Below, piece by piece: positions 16,171 to 23,514 of a DNA stretch of 23,851 nt. The position numbers and the translations under genes were made by a program. The DNA lies in IMG/VR virus record IMGVR_UViG_3300024346_000508, positions 1 through 23,851 of that record. One strand, 5' to 3'. Under the pieces are notes generated by a model, which had not been told where the DNA came from, did no database searches, and was given only the letters and a program-made list of their open reading frames with translations. Every line of letters begins with the position of its first letter. The stretch's first letter is position 1. Source of the stretch: a virus.

Positions 16171-18084
16171 ATGGCTAAAACATTCGAATTAAATCCAGGA
16201 TTTCCATCAGGAGCTGCGAAAGTACTAGAGGCGAGAGGTAAACGTGTTAAGGAAAAGGAATTAAATTTCAATTACAAACGATACGCTTATATCTATCTTA
16301 CATCTGATTCCTCTAAGGCAAAGGAGGCACCTAAAGATAGTGATGGAGATTCAATCTCATTATTTGATTTATATGGAAAAAAAGGATTAACAATTGGAAT
16401 ACCACCATCAGGAGGTCATTTAAGTTTATATGATATTGAAAATGGGAAGAGAAGATTAAAACCTCAGATAACAAGTGTAACTATGAACCAAAGTGGTGGT
16501 GGTGATGTATATAACTCATTTATAAGAGAGATAGATATCGCATTCAAAGCTTACTCACTAGCACAAATGAATCGAATAGAATATGATTTATTTAGATTAG
16601 GTTCAACTATTACACTAAACTATGGATGGTTACAACCTTTAGATTCAAAGCACGAAAAAGGTTCGGTTGCAATGACAGTTTATAACTTTGGGTTCACAAT
16701 GGAATCGGATGGTACATTTAATTGTACTATGTCAGGTATTTCTGGAGATTTTATGGCCGATGCTCCTAGAGTTGGTGGTTTGATACAATTAACCAATGAT
16801 GGTGAAATTAAGGCAATGGGTGAAAAACCTACCAATCCTGTTGATGTAGCTGGTGCTTTAATTGCAATGTATAAAAATGCATTTGGGTTAGATTCTGATG
16901 AAAAACCAGCTGATGATGGAATTGAAAACGGTAGTTTAGAACATAAGGTAGCCGAAGGTGATTCAAACGTAAATTTATTTATGGGTGCTATAAAAAACGT
17001 TGGTGCATCTGATGGTTTTATGGGAATAGGTGCAGATGACCCGTTCAGAGCCGCATTTACAACTCTTAAATCACTTATATATCTTTTGAATAAAACATCA
17101 GGAGATTCAAACAAACAAACATTTGTAATAGATACTAAAGGTGGTGGTCATTATGGTGGAATAGAACCTGTAGATAAAAAATTTGGTTCATCTGACCCAC
17201 GTAAATATATTCTACCAGGTGTTTTTGCAGATTATGGTGAAGAAAATGAATTTCAATCAGCATTGGCAGGAGCTGGATTTAGTGACACAAAAATAGATAA
17301 TATATTAATATCTATTGATGAAATTAATCAAATATTTTCTAATAAAGGAAGAACTGTAAATGAAATCTTTCAACCACCAACTGCTAAAGAGGTTATAGAT
17401 GAACTCGGTAGTAGAATTGCTAACGTAACAGGTGGGTTAGTTCAATTAAGAGTAGAGCGTGTTGATGGTAATGCACAAGCACAGTATTTAATTGTAAACA
17501 AAGTAAGTAAACTACAGGCTCAGAAACCAAAAGCAGTTCATAGATTTATTACAGTAGGTGAAAAATCTCATGTAACAAGTATATCTATAGAAACTGAGTT
17601 TGATGCTGATTTGATGTTAATTATGACAAAGGGTAATGTTAAAAATGGTAATATCCCATTAGGGCCACTTCAAAGTGTTTATAAAGAGATACCAAATATA
17701 GCCCTTTCTAAAGAAGCCACAGATGCAAAAGCAAAGGCCCAAGATGAAGCTACAAACGCAAAGTTTAGTGTAGGTAAAGATGGGTTAGATGACCATAAAG
17801 CAGGTACTATTGCAAATACTATGAAATTACTTCTTACAACTCCAGAGGGAAAAGACCCAAAAAAAACAATAACACCTGTATTACCATTTCAATTAAAATT
17901 AAATATAACTTTACCTGGAATAGATGGAATACCATTTTTAGCACCAGTTGGGGTTGATAGATTACCATCAAGATTTAGAAAAGCTGGGGTTAAATTTTTA
18001 GTAACTTCAACTGAACATTCTTTTGATGGACAAGGTAAGTGGGAGACCAATCTTAAAGCTGTAATGACTATGGGGGATATATAA
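16171..18084 (+). CDS. Baseplate hub protein (gp27/gpD-like)
   Basis: A 637-residue protein. Residues about 100-155 carry a beta-strand-rich segment (TSVTMNQSGGGDVYNSFIREIDIAFKAY) and IEYDLFRLGSTITLNYGW, typical of hub proteins in which strands are built into a tube-like barrel. The end, FLVTSTEHSFDGQGKWETNLKAVMTM, is the usual closing strand pair of tail hub proteins (F.V....H....G.W.T.L.A.M). No lysozyme domain and no catalytic motif visible. Position after LysM and tape measure fits the hub (T4 gp27 slot), but I see no gp5-like spike gene next to it. A charged helical insert lies around residues 510-550. Stop overlaps the next start by one base. Confidence 0.65.
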   Translation: MAKTFELNPGFPSGAAKVLEARGKRVKEKELNFNYKRYAYIYLTSDSSKAKEAPKDSDGDSISLFDLYGKKGLTIGIPPSGGHLSLYDIENGKRRLKPQITSVTMNQSGGGDVYNSFIREIDIAFKAYSLAQMNRIEYDLFRLGSTITLNYGWLQPLDSKHEKGSVAMTVYNFGFTMESDGTFNCTMSGISGDFMADAPRVGGLIQLTNDGEIKAMGEKPTNPVDVAGALIAMYKNAFGLDSDEKPADDGIENGSLEHKVAEGDSNVNLFMGAIKNVGASDGFMGIGADDPFRAAFTTLKSLIYLLNKTSGDSNKQTFVIDTKGGGHYGGIEPVDKKFGSSDPRKYILPGVFADYGEENEFQSALAGAGFSDTKIDNILISIDEINQIFSNKGRTVNEIFQPPTAKEVIDELGSRIANVTGGLVQLRVERVDGNAQAQYLIVNKVSKLQAQKPKAVHRFITVGEKSHVTSISIETEFDADLMLIMTKGNVKNGNIPLGPLQSVYKEIPNIALSKEATDAKAKAQDEATNAKFSVGKDGLDDHKAGTIANTMKLLLTTPEGKDPKKTITPVLPFQLKLNITLPGIDGIPFLAPVGVDRLPSRFRKAGVKFLVTSTEHSFDGQGKWETNLKAVMTMGDI

Positions 18085-18734
18085 TGAGTGATTTTAAAAG
18101 AAAACGATTATTTTATACAAAACCTCAAATTACTAATGGGTTAGTTACAAAGGGAGAGGAGTGGATGTTTTCGGATGGAACTGAGTACATTGGTCAGTAT
18201 CACAAATACACCACAGGTGAAGTATTTACAGAAGCAAATTTTGTTCAAGATAAATCACGTAAACTAATACCTTATGTTCGATTACAAACTGAAAGTGGGG
18301 AGTTAGTTGAATTAATTGGTGGTTCTAAATTTGATTTTGGTAAAAATTTTATATATGATGATATTAAAACAGTAAAAATAAAAAAATCTAAATCACCATC
18401 ATTGGCAATGATAAAAGTTTCCGATAAAGATATTAAAAGAGGGTGGATGGTTCGATATTTTGCCTCTAAAGTAAATGATGAACAAATTTTAGAATTAAAT
18501 AAAACAGATTACGATAAAGTTGCAACGGATAATGGGTTACCTCAATTTATTTGGGAAAAGTTTAATTTAAGATGGAAAATATCAGGCCGAAGAAACGATT
18601 TAGTAGACCCTAAAACTGGAATAATTACGGAATCTGGTATAATAGATACTAATCAACGAACTATTGATTTAGTATCCGAAGAATATCCTGATTTAGTAGA
18701 TATTTTGGTTGATTTAACAGAATTCTCTGTTTAA
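18084..18734 (+). CDS. Conserved-looking virion/baseplate protein of unknown function
   Basis: A 216-residue protein. The N-terminus reads FYTKPQITNGLVTKGEEWMFSDGTEYIGQYHKY followed by TGEVFTEANF and IPY; a Tyr-rich beta segment with the pattern DG-x-EY-x-G-x-YH recurs in proteins near the end of structural operons in marine phages, but no function is established. The rest is mixed alpha/beta with a basic middle (KTVKIKKSKSPS). It overlaps the hub gene by one base and is the last gene of the late block; no clear terminator hairpin follows. Baseplate or connector role is inferred from position. Confidence 0.6.
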   Translation: MSDFKRKRLFYTKPQITNGLVTKGEEWMFSDGTEYIGQYHKYTTGEVFTEANFVQDKSRKLIPYVRLQTESGELVELIGGSKFDFGKNFIYDDIKTVKIKKSKSPSLAMIKVSDKDIKRGWMVRYFASKVNDEQILELNKTDYDKVATDNGLPQFIWEKFNLRWKISGRRNDLVDPKTGIITESGIIDTNQRTIDLVSEEYPDLVDILVDLTEFSV

Positions 18735-18738
18735 AACT

Positions 18739-18766
18739 TTAACAAAAATTTAACAATTTCTTAACA
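18739..18766 (+). repeat. Three TTAACA hexamers at 11-bp spacing upstream of a promoter
   Basis: TTAACA occurs at 18739, 18750 and 18761, each 11 bp apart, in the gap between the late block and the replication-side genes. The third ends 7 bp before the -33 TTTG of the promoter at 18773. Helically phased copies on one face of the DNA in this place would suit an activator site or an A/T-rich upstream element. Confidence 0.45.
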
Positions 18767-18772
18767 TTAAAA

Positions 18773-18804
18773 TTTGGTAAATCCAAATAAAAGTCGTATA
18801 TTAG
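18773..18804 (+). promoter_or_regulatory. Host-type (Bacteroidota) promoter before the replication-side genes
   Basis: TTTG at 18773-18776, then a 20-base spacer ending in CG, then TATATTAG at 18797-18804. The Bacteroidota consensus is TTTG about 19-21 bases before TAnnTTTG. It is the first promoter of this class in the window and marks the change from late structural to replication genes. Confidence 0.8.
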
Positions 18805-18815
18805 TAGTGTAATAA

Positions 18816-18833
18816 GGGTTGAGAGTTTAACCC
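18816..18833 (+). promoter_or_regulatory. 5'-end hairpin in the leader of the 88-aa gene
   Basis: GGGTT (18816-18820) can pair with AACCC (18829-18833) around an eight-base loop. An outer AGTG/CACT pairing (18806-18809 with 18834-18837) is also possible. It lies a few bases after the expected transcription start and 16 bases before the ATG, so it would be the first thing in the transcript; such 5' hairpins protect messages from decay. Function is inference. Confidence 0.4.
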
Positions 18834-18849
18834 CACTAATAATTAAAAA

Positions 18850-19116
18850 ATGACAAAAATAGAAAAGTTCCAAAAATCAATTGAGGGTGTTAAGTTCACT
18901 CCAGCTCAAAAAAAGATTGTTGATTTAATCCTTAAAGGATATGAAATCAAAGTTGTTAACAAACACCGAATGAATGGTGGTGAAATGATGTGGAAATCTC
19001 CATATTCAGATTATTTAGAACACGCTGGTAAAGTTTACAAAGCGTTCTTCAATGTGTTCTATCAGATAAAGAAACAAAAAGGAATCGAAATTCCTACTAA
19101 CCTTTTTTGTAGTTAA
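18850..19116 (+). CDS. Small basic protein, unknown
   Basis: An 88-residue protein with many Lys. Residues about 15-40 read KFTPAQKKIVDLILKGYEIKVV, a helix-plus-helix pattern, followed by NGGEMMWKSPYSDYLEHAGKVYKAFFNVFYQIKKQKG. The 'F-T-P-A-Q-x-K-I-V/I-D-x-I' opening resembles the beginning of small winged-helix-like phage proteins, which could suggest nucleic-acid binding, but this is weak. First gene behind a strong host-type promoter, so likely expressed early; its stop is three bases before the next start. Confidence 0.7.
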   Translation: MTKIEKFQKSIEGVKFTPAQKKIVDLILKGYEIKVVNKHRMNGGEMMWKSPYSDYLEHAGKVYKAFFNVFYQIKKQKGIEIPTNLFCS

Positions 19117-19119
19117 GAT

Positions 19120-19296
19120 ATGAGTAATTTAGATGATATGTTCGGTGGAAATCCAGTAAAAGAAATATCCAAAATTTTAGATGAAATGTTACTATTCGTA
19201 AAAACGGCCGGCAAGGTTACTGATTGTGGAGTTTGTAAAAACACAAAAGTATATTTAGGAAAAGAATGTAAGGTTTGTTTGGATAAATCAAAATAA
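19120..19296 (+). CDS. Zinc-ribbon-type peptide
   Basis: A 58-residue reading frame starting at ATG 19120, three bases after the previous stop. Cysteines at 36, 39, 50 and 53 form two CxxC pairs (CGVC and CKVC) separated by ten residues, the arrangement of a small treble-clef/zinc-ribbon knuckle. The N-terminal half is an amphipathic helix (VKEISKILDEMLLFVK). Small zinc ribbons in phages are often transcription or translation modulators, but nothing here shows the target. The -33 element of the next promoter lies inside its 3' end. Confidence 0.65.
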   Translation: MSNLDDMFGGNPVKEISKILDEMLLFVKTAGKVTDCGVCKNTKVYLGKECKVCLDKSK

Positions 19297-19309
19297 ATTC
19301 GTATATTTA
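19278..19309 (+). promoter_or_regulatory. Host-type promoter inside the zinc-ribbon gene, driving the polymerase gene
   Basis: TTTG at 19278-19281, 20-base spacer ending in CG, then TATATTTA at 19302-19309. If the transcription start is about four bases after the -7 element, it falls on the ATG at 19313, giving a leaderless message, or leaves 33 bases before the alternative ATG at 19346. Confidence 0.72.
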
Positions 19310-19312
19310 CAT

Positions 19313-20575
19313 ATGGTTAAATTTCTAAGCAGTGGTAATATCACAATGGATAAGGTATATATTCACCCTATATGGGAGAGTGTATCCGTACACCCATGCA
19401 TAGATAGTTTATCTATGTTGTACATATACGATATAACCAACGATACAGAAGTTGTAATCAACTTAAAAAATATAGACAACCAAACAACCACATTAGATAA
19501 GTTTACGTTTCAGTTCAACGAATCATATATATACGATGATAAATCGTTCTTAAACATTCTTCAGATACCGAACTCAGTTGATGCAGGTTTAGTAAAATAT
19601 TTACAATCGAATTCCCCACTACAATCTAATCTAACACCAACACATCTTTTTTATCATCGTAGATTCAATTCTCTCAAAGGTGTTAATAATCTTATTCCTA
19701 TATTAAAACACATAGAATCAATAAGAGATGTGAAAGATGAATTCCTACAGTATTACGATTTGGGTGGGGAATATTTCGATTGTGTGAAGAAATTTTCCAA
19801 TTTCTATATAAAGTCATTACACTTAGTAGAACGAAATGGGATACATACTACAAATGGGTTAGAGTGGACTCAATATCATCCGTTCACAATAACTTCTCGT
19901 CCTTCAAACAATTGGGGTGGAGTGAATTATGCCGCACTTAATAAAGATGATGGTAGTAGGGATAGATTCGTTAGTAGGTTCGAAGGGGGTAAATTGGTAC
20001 AATTCGATTACGATGCTTATCACCCACGTATTATTGGTAAGATGGTAGGTGAACCGATTCCATTGGATGTGAGTGGACACCAAACCTTAGCAGATATGTA
20101 TGGAGTACCTTATAATGATTCAAAAGCAATCACATTCCGACAATTGTATGGTGGAGTACAAGAGGAATATCTACATATTCCTTTATTCTCAAAAGTTTCA
20201 CACAAAATTGATAAAATGTGGATGGAATTTAATCGTAGGGGTTATGTTGAAACTCCATTAGGTAGAAAACTATCAAAATCTAACCTTAGAGATATGAATG
20301 CTAACAAATTATTCAACTATATGTTACAAGCTACCGAAACAGAGTTAAATATGAAGATATTAAGTAAAGTAATGGAGTATTTAAAAGAAAAACAATCAAA
20401 AATGGTTTTATATACTTATGATTCATATTTATTGGATGTACATCCTTCTGAAAATGAACTTTTAAAAAATTTAAAGATACTTATAGAAGGGAATGGATTT
20501 CCTACAAAAATAGAAATCGGAGATAGATATTCTGAAATGAAATCTATTGATTTAGAAATAACGGAACAAATATGA
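19313..20575 (+). CDS. Family A DNA polymerase-like protein without exonuclease domain
   Basis: A 420-residue protein. From residue 192 the palm and fingers of a family A polymerase can be followed: TSRPSNNWGGVN (the T-x-R-x-S...N primer/template region of Pol I), motif A FDYDAYHPRI with the catalytic Asp232, motif B K271-xxx-F275-xxx-Y279-G280 (same spacing as K758/F762/Y766 in Pol I), GYVETPLGRKL, NYMLQAT (N335, Q339, T341, as in N845/Q849/T851) and motif C YTYDS with Asp370. Deviations: the Arg four residues before K271 is Tyr, and the Glu after the motif C Asp is Ser. The N-terminal 180 residues contain no recognisable 3'-5' exonuclease motif. Both metal-binding Asp are present, so catalysis is plausible. 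I keep the longest frame; the ATG at 19346 (MDKVYIHP) is a serious alternative because the promoter overlaps the first start. T4 itself uses a family B polymerase. Its stop overlaps the next gene by four bases (ATGA). Confidence 0.78.
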   Translation: MVKFLSSGNITMDKVYIHPIWESVSVHPCIDSLSMLYIYDITNDTEVVINLKNIDNQTTTLDKFTFQFNESYIYDDKSFLNILQIPNSVDAGLVKYLQSNSPLQSNLTPTHLFYHRRFNSLKGVNNLIPILKHIESIRDVKDEFLQYYDLGGEYFDCVKKFSNFYIKSLHLVERNGIHTTNGLEWTQYHPFTITSRPSNNWGGVNYAALNKDDGSRDRFVSRFEGGKLVQFDYDAYHPRIIGKMVGEPIPLDVSGHQTLADMYGVPYNDSKAITFRQLYGGVQEEYLHIPLFSKVSHKIDKMWMEFNRRGYVETPLGRKLSKSNLRDMNANKLFNYMLQATETELNMKILSKVMEYLKEKQSKMVLYTYDSYLLDVHPSENELLKNLKILIEGNGFPTKIEIGDRYSEMKSIDLEITEQI

Positions 20576-22821
20576 AAAAATTTCTTAACGAATTAGCTAG
20601 GTTATGGTGGGTTGAAGTTGGAACGGAACTAAAGAACCCAATATCAGAGAAGTCATTAAACGGATTGAGAGTAATCCTAAAAGAAGAATATGACTTTGAT
20701 TCAGAAACAATCGAATATATAATAGAATCTGCAGTTAAAACTCCTACTAATTTTCATTTAGGTGGAAATAGAGAATCAGGTATGCAGGTGGGTTCAAATG
20801 ATACAGCAGTATCGGCACATTTACATAGTGATGAAGATGATGATAAAGATGGTGCTATTGATTACGATGAACCATTAGAAGAGGAAGAAAAAGATGAAGA
20901 AGAAGATTCAAAAGATGAAGAAAGACCTGATGGTGGGGATGATAAAGAAAAAGTTATCAAAGACTTATCAAAAAATGCTCTTACTGCTTACGAAAAAGAC
21001 AAATTAAAAAAAGAAGATGTTTACGTTAAGAATAAGAAATCAGGTTCGGTTTACACAGTAAAGAAAGTAAATCCTGAAACTCATGTAGAACCTTCAAAAG
21101 ATGATATTGAGAAGGCTAAAGAGGATGATAAATCAGATACAGATGATACACCGAAGGAAGTAAAAGGTATTGAAAACGGAACTTTATCAGATAGTAACGA
21201 TGAACTTTCAGATGGTGCAATAAAACAAAAAGGTTTAGAAATAGGATATAAAGAAACTGATGATTTTAAACCCGCACCTGGTAATGCTGGTTCAATGTTG
21301 GCAGAAATAATGACAGGTGAGGTAGCTTCTATTCTTGAAAATAATCCTAATATGAGTGATGAAGAACTATTTGAAGCCATTTACAACCATGTTAAAGATA
21401 CTACACTTGGAAAACAAAACGGAGATTATACCAAAAAAACAAATAAAAGTGGTAAGTATGCGGATAAAAATGCTGATTTAATGAAGAAGTGTGAATCCAT
21501 CGGTAAAGCTGGTAGAGAAAAACATCAAAGAATGAATGAGGGTGTAGATAAATTAGCGAATGATGGTAAGATAACTAAACCAGTAAAAACAAGAAACTTT
21601 TATGGTCACAAAGAATCAATAGATAAGCAGGTTCAACTGATTGAAAAAAGTGAAGGGCCTTTTTACACAAATAATGGGGTAGAAGTACCCAAAGATGTAC
21701 TTATAGATTTAATTAAAAAAAGTGGTGGTGGTGAAAATCCGAGTGATACCTCATCAATTGCTATGGATGAGAATGGTAGAGGGGTTGTAACATTTCATTC
21801 AGATAAGTTAAGTACTGCTGATATACAAGCAAACTCAACACCTAATAAAGAAAGTGAAAACGCTAAAGAAATAATTGATAGTTCAGATTTATCAGATGAT
21901 GATAAAAAGAAATCAAAATCTACAATAGAAAATGGTCAAAAAAAGTTGGCTGAAAAGGAAAGTGAACTAAAAGAGGCGGCTAACGGCCCTTCGAGAGAAA
22001 TGGCAAATGCTGATTTATCAGAAATTCTTAAAAATGCTAAAAATAATACTAATTCCGATGGTACTCCTAATAAGGATAAAACAAGTACTCGTTTAGGAAA
22101 GATTCACGGAACTAGAGAAACTAAAAAAAGAATATTAAAATATTTACCAGATGGGGCATCTTATGATGATGCATCTGAAGAACAAAGATTAAAAGCTTAT
22201 TTTGATTATATGGGAGATGATAATAAAGAAATAGAACCTACTGGTGACCAAGTAAAATTCTTATATAGAGTGGCAAAACAAAATGGGTATGATATATCAT
22301 CAACACTTGGAAAAATCAGAGAAGAAAGTTTACAGATACAAAGAGATACACACTCAGAGTTGAATGAACAAAGTGTTACATTACCTAATGGTGATAAGAA
22401 ACCGATGGGTGATTTTATCGAAGCAAAAAATGTAATGGATAAATTACATATCGGAGTAGTAGATGGTGAAGATGGTAAGGGTGTTGGTAAGTATCCTGGT
22501 CTATTTAATCTAAATATGGGTGGAACTGTAGTTGAAGCCGATGAATTGAAAAATTGTTTAAATGTTGATAACTCAGATGATTTTGTAACACATTTTGATG
22601 TAGGTGAACCTGGTGATGGAGAAGAAGTAACTAAAAATGTAAAAACAGGTCAAACAACAGGTAGAAATATTTTTGTATATGCTGTTACAAAGGATGGTAA
22701 ACGAACTCCTCTTGCTGTTAAAACACAAAGAAGTAAACAAGGTGAGGATGGAAAGTTAAGTACAACCTATCAATGGCATAAAGATACACAAAATTGTTTT
22801 AAGACGGGAAAACGAAAGTAA
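20572..22821 (+). CDS. Large acidic protein of unknown function, coupled to the polymerase
   Basis: A 749-residue protein that I do not recognise. Its start overlaps the polymerase stop in ATGA, implying translational coupling. Residues 1-65 form a predicted helical domain (MKKFLNELARLWWVEVG...). Residues about 85-125 are an Asp/Glu-rich low-complexity stretch, and the next 100 residues stay charged. The middle (about 240-290) contains AGSMLAEIMTGEVASILE and ADKNADLMKKCESIG, helical and possibly a folded domain. The C-terminal 120 residues are beta-rich and end with VKTQRSKQGEDGKLSTTYQWHKD and FKTGKRK, which has some feel of a nucleic-acid-binding or nuclease-like strand-turn region but with no clear catalytic set. 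No signal peptide or membrane segment. It could be a virion-interior, replication or DNA-protection protein; undecided. Confidence 0.65.
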   Translation: MKKFLNELARLWWVEVGTELKNPISEKSLNGLRVILKEEYDFDSETIEYIIESAVKTPTNFHLGGNRESGMQVGSNDTAVSAHLHSDEDDDKDGAIDYDEPLEEEEKDEEEDSKDEERPDGGDDKEKVIKDLSKNALTAYEKDKLKKEDVYVKNKKSGSVYTVKKVNPETHVEPSKDDIEKAKEDDKSDTDDTPKEVKGIENGTLSDSNDELSDGAIKQKGLEIGYKETDDFKPAPGNAGSMLAEIMTGEVASILENNPNMSDEELFEAIYNHVKDTTLGKQNGDYTKKTNKSGKYADKNADLMKKCESIGKAGREKHQRMNEGVDKLANDGKITKPVKTRNFYGHKESIDKQVQLIEKSEGPFYTNNGVEVPKDVLIDLIKKSGGGENPSDTSSIAMDENGRGVVTFHSDKLSTADIQANSTPNKESENAKEIIDSSDLSDDDKKKSKSTIENGQKKLAEKESELKEAANGPSREMANADLSEILKNAKNNTNSDGTPNKDKTSTRLGKIHGTRETKKRILKYLPDGASYDDASEEQRLKAYFDYMGDDNKEIEPTGDQVKFLYRVAKQNGYDISSTLGKIREESLQIQRDTHSELNEQSVTLPNGDKKPMGDFIEAKNVMDKLHIGVVDGEDGKGVGKYPGLFNLNMGGTVVEADELKNCLNVDNSDDFVTHFDVGEPGDGEEVTKNVKTGQTTGRNIFVYAVTKDGKRTPLAVKTQRSKQGEDGKLSTTYQWHKDTQNCFKTGKRK

Positions 22822-22836
22822 ATACGGAGAGAATGA

Positions 22837-23226
22837 GTGAGAACGCAATTATTATGTACTTTTACAACAGAATCTTCGTTTGAAGGTTTATTAACTAAAA
22901 TATTCGATGGACATGAACTATTCAGCAGAAAGATATTCATACTGAAATTAGAACCATCCAAAGAATTGGTGATTAGTTATAATATCATACCAAACAAAGA
23001 ACATAGATTCTTACCTAACACCATTATGGTACATAGGAAGAAGGAATCAAACACAATATATACAATCAACGCATTAAATCGTTTGATTAAAGATTTGAAT
23101 GGTGGAAAAGAAGATAAATCATATCAGGTAAAGTGGAATGATTATCGTAATTCAGTAATCCTAACCGATGGTGAGGGTTATAAGGTAATGACAACAAAAT
23201 TATTCAGAATAGTTGATGTTAACTAA
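22837..23226 (+). CDS. Conserved-looking 129-aa phage protein, unknown
   Basis: The frame has a GTG start at 22837 behind CGGAGAGAA, a fair ribosome-binding sequence; no in-frame ATG lies near (the overlapping ATG at 22833 is in another frame and stops after 16 codons). The protein has LLCTFTTESSFEGLLTKIF, an IFILKLEPSKELVISYNI strand pair, TIMVHRKKESNTIYTINALNRLIKDLNGG, then VKWNDYRNSVILT and KLFRIVDV. The HRKKE-(S/T)-NT-(I/L)-YTINALN-x-LI block with a strand-rich surround is a pattern I associate with a small protein family of T4-like marine phages lying near gp32, without a known function. Between the polymerase unit and gp32, so probably a replication-side protein. Confidence 0.7.
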   Translation: MRTQLLCTFTTESSFEGLLTKIFDGHELFSRKIFILKLEPSKELVISYNIIPNKEHRFLPNTIMVHRKKESNTIYTINALNRLIKDLNGGKEDKSYQVKWNDYRNSVILTDGEGYKVMTTKLFRIVDVN

Positions 23227-23236
23227 AAAATTTTAA

Positions 23237-23244
23237 TATTTATA
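23237..23244 (+). promoter_or_regulatory. Late-type core (TATTTATA) just before the Cys-rich peptide
   Basis: A full match to the TATTTATA core lies only four bases before the ATG at 23249. If start-site spacing is as in T4, transcription would begin at about the ATG, giving a leaderless message or serving gp32 further downstream. Confidence 0.5.
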
Positions 23245-23248
23245 GTAT

Positions 23249-23344
23249 ATGAAAGAATGTAATTGTACCGAATGTATTTGTGAATCAAAAGTTGAGTGTG
23301 GCTCATCTTGTGGTTCGAACAATCAATGTGATTGTTGCAAATAA
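23249..23344 (+). CDS. Nine-cysteine peptide, metallothionein-like
   Basis: A 31-residue frame from ATG 23249 to TAA 23342-23344. Cysteines are at 4, 6, 9, 11, 17, 21, 27, 29 and 30, nine of 31 residues, in CNC, CIC, CDC and CC clusters separated by Glu/Ser/Asn. That density and spacing are typical of small metal-thiolate cluster peptides (metallothionein-like), which bind Zn, Cu or Cd. It contains no hydrophobic core and no signal peptide. It lies between the 129-aa gene and the gp32 promoters. A chance frame is possible because it is so short, but cysteine codons are rare elsewhere in this region, which argues for a real peptide. Confidence 0.55.
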   Translation: MKECNCTECICESKVECGSSCGSNNQCDCCK

Positions 23345-23355
23345 ATTAAAAAACA

Positions 23356-23387
23356 TTTGGTAGTTTAAAATATTTTTCGTATATTAG
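23356..23387 (+). promoter_or_regulatory. Host-type promoter P1 upstream of gp32
   Basis: TTTG at 23356-23359, 20-base spacer ending in CG, TATATTAG at 23380-23387, the same -7 octamer as the promoter at 18773. Its transcript would begin close to 23391, at the foot of an inverted repeat. Confidence 0.78.
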
Positions 23388-23394
23388 TACCATA

Positions 23395-23424
23395 TCAACA
23401 CATGGGATTAAATAGTGGTGTTGA
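23395..23424 (+). promoter_or_regulatory. Inverted repeat at the 5' end of the P1 transcript
   Basis: TCAACAC (23395-23401) and GTGTTGA (23418-23424) are a perfect 7-bp inverted repeat around a 16-base interval. In RNA it makes a hairpin at the very 5' end; in DNA it could be an operator. T4 gene 32 messages also carry a 5'-terminal structure upstream of an unstructured leader, but whether this is a functional analogue is inference. Confidence 0.45.
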
Positions 23425-23443
23425 AATAAAAAGTGAAATATAA

Positions 23444-23475
23444 CTTGGAAGTTTGAAAAAACTTTCGTATATTTG
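23444..23475 (+). promoter_or_regulatory. Host-type promoter P2 upstream of gp32
   Basis: CTTG at 23444-23447 (TTGG one base later), 20-base spacer ending in CG and a perfect consensus -7 element TATATTTG at 23468-23475. The ATG of gp32 is 39 bases further, in an almost purely A/T leader with AAAGG as ribosome-binding sequence. Confidence 0.78.
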
Positions 23476-23514
23476 TTTAAATAATAATTAATAATAACTA
23501 AAAAAAGGTAAATT

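Noticed and set aside
22833-22883. ATG at 22833 as start of the 129-aa gene
   Set aside because: It is in a different frame and stops after 16 codons; the GTG at 22837 opens the long frame.
23402-23443. Thirteen-codon frame in the gp32 leader (MGLNSGVEIKSEI)
   Set aside because: No ribosome-binding sequence and too short to separate from chance; it lies partly in the inverted repeat.
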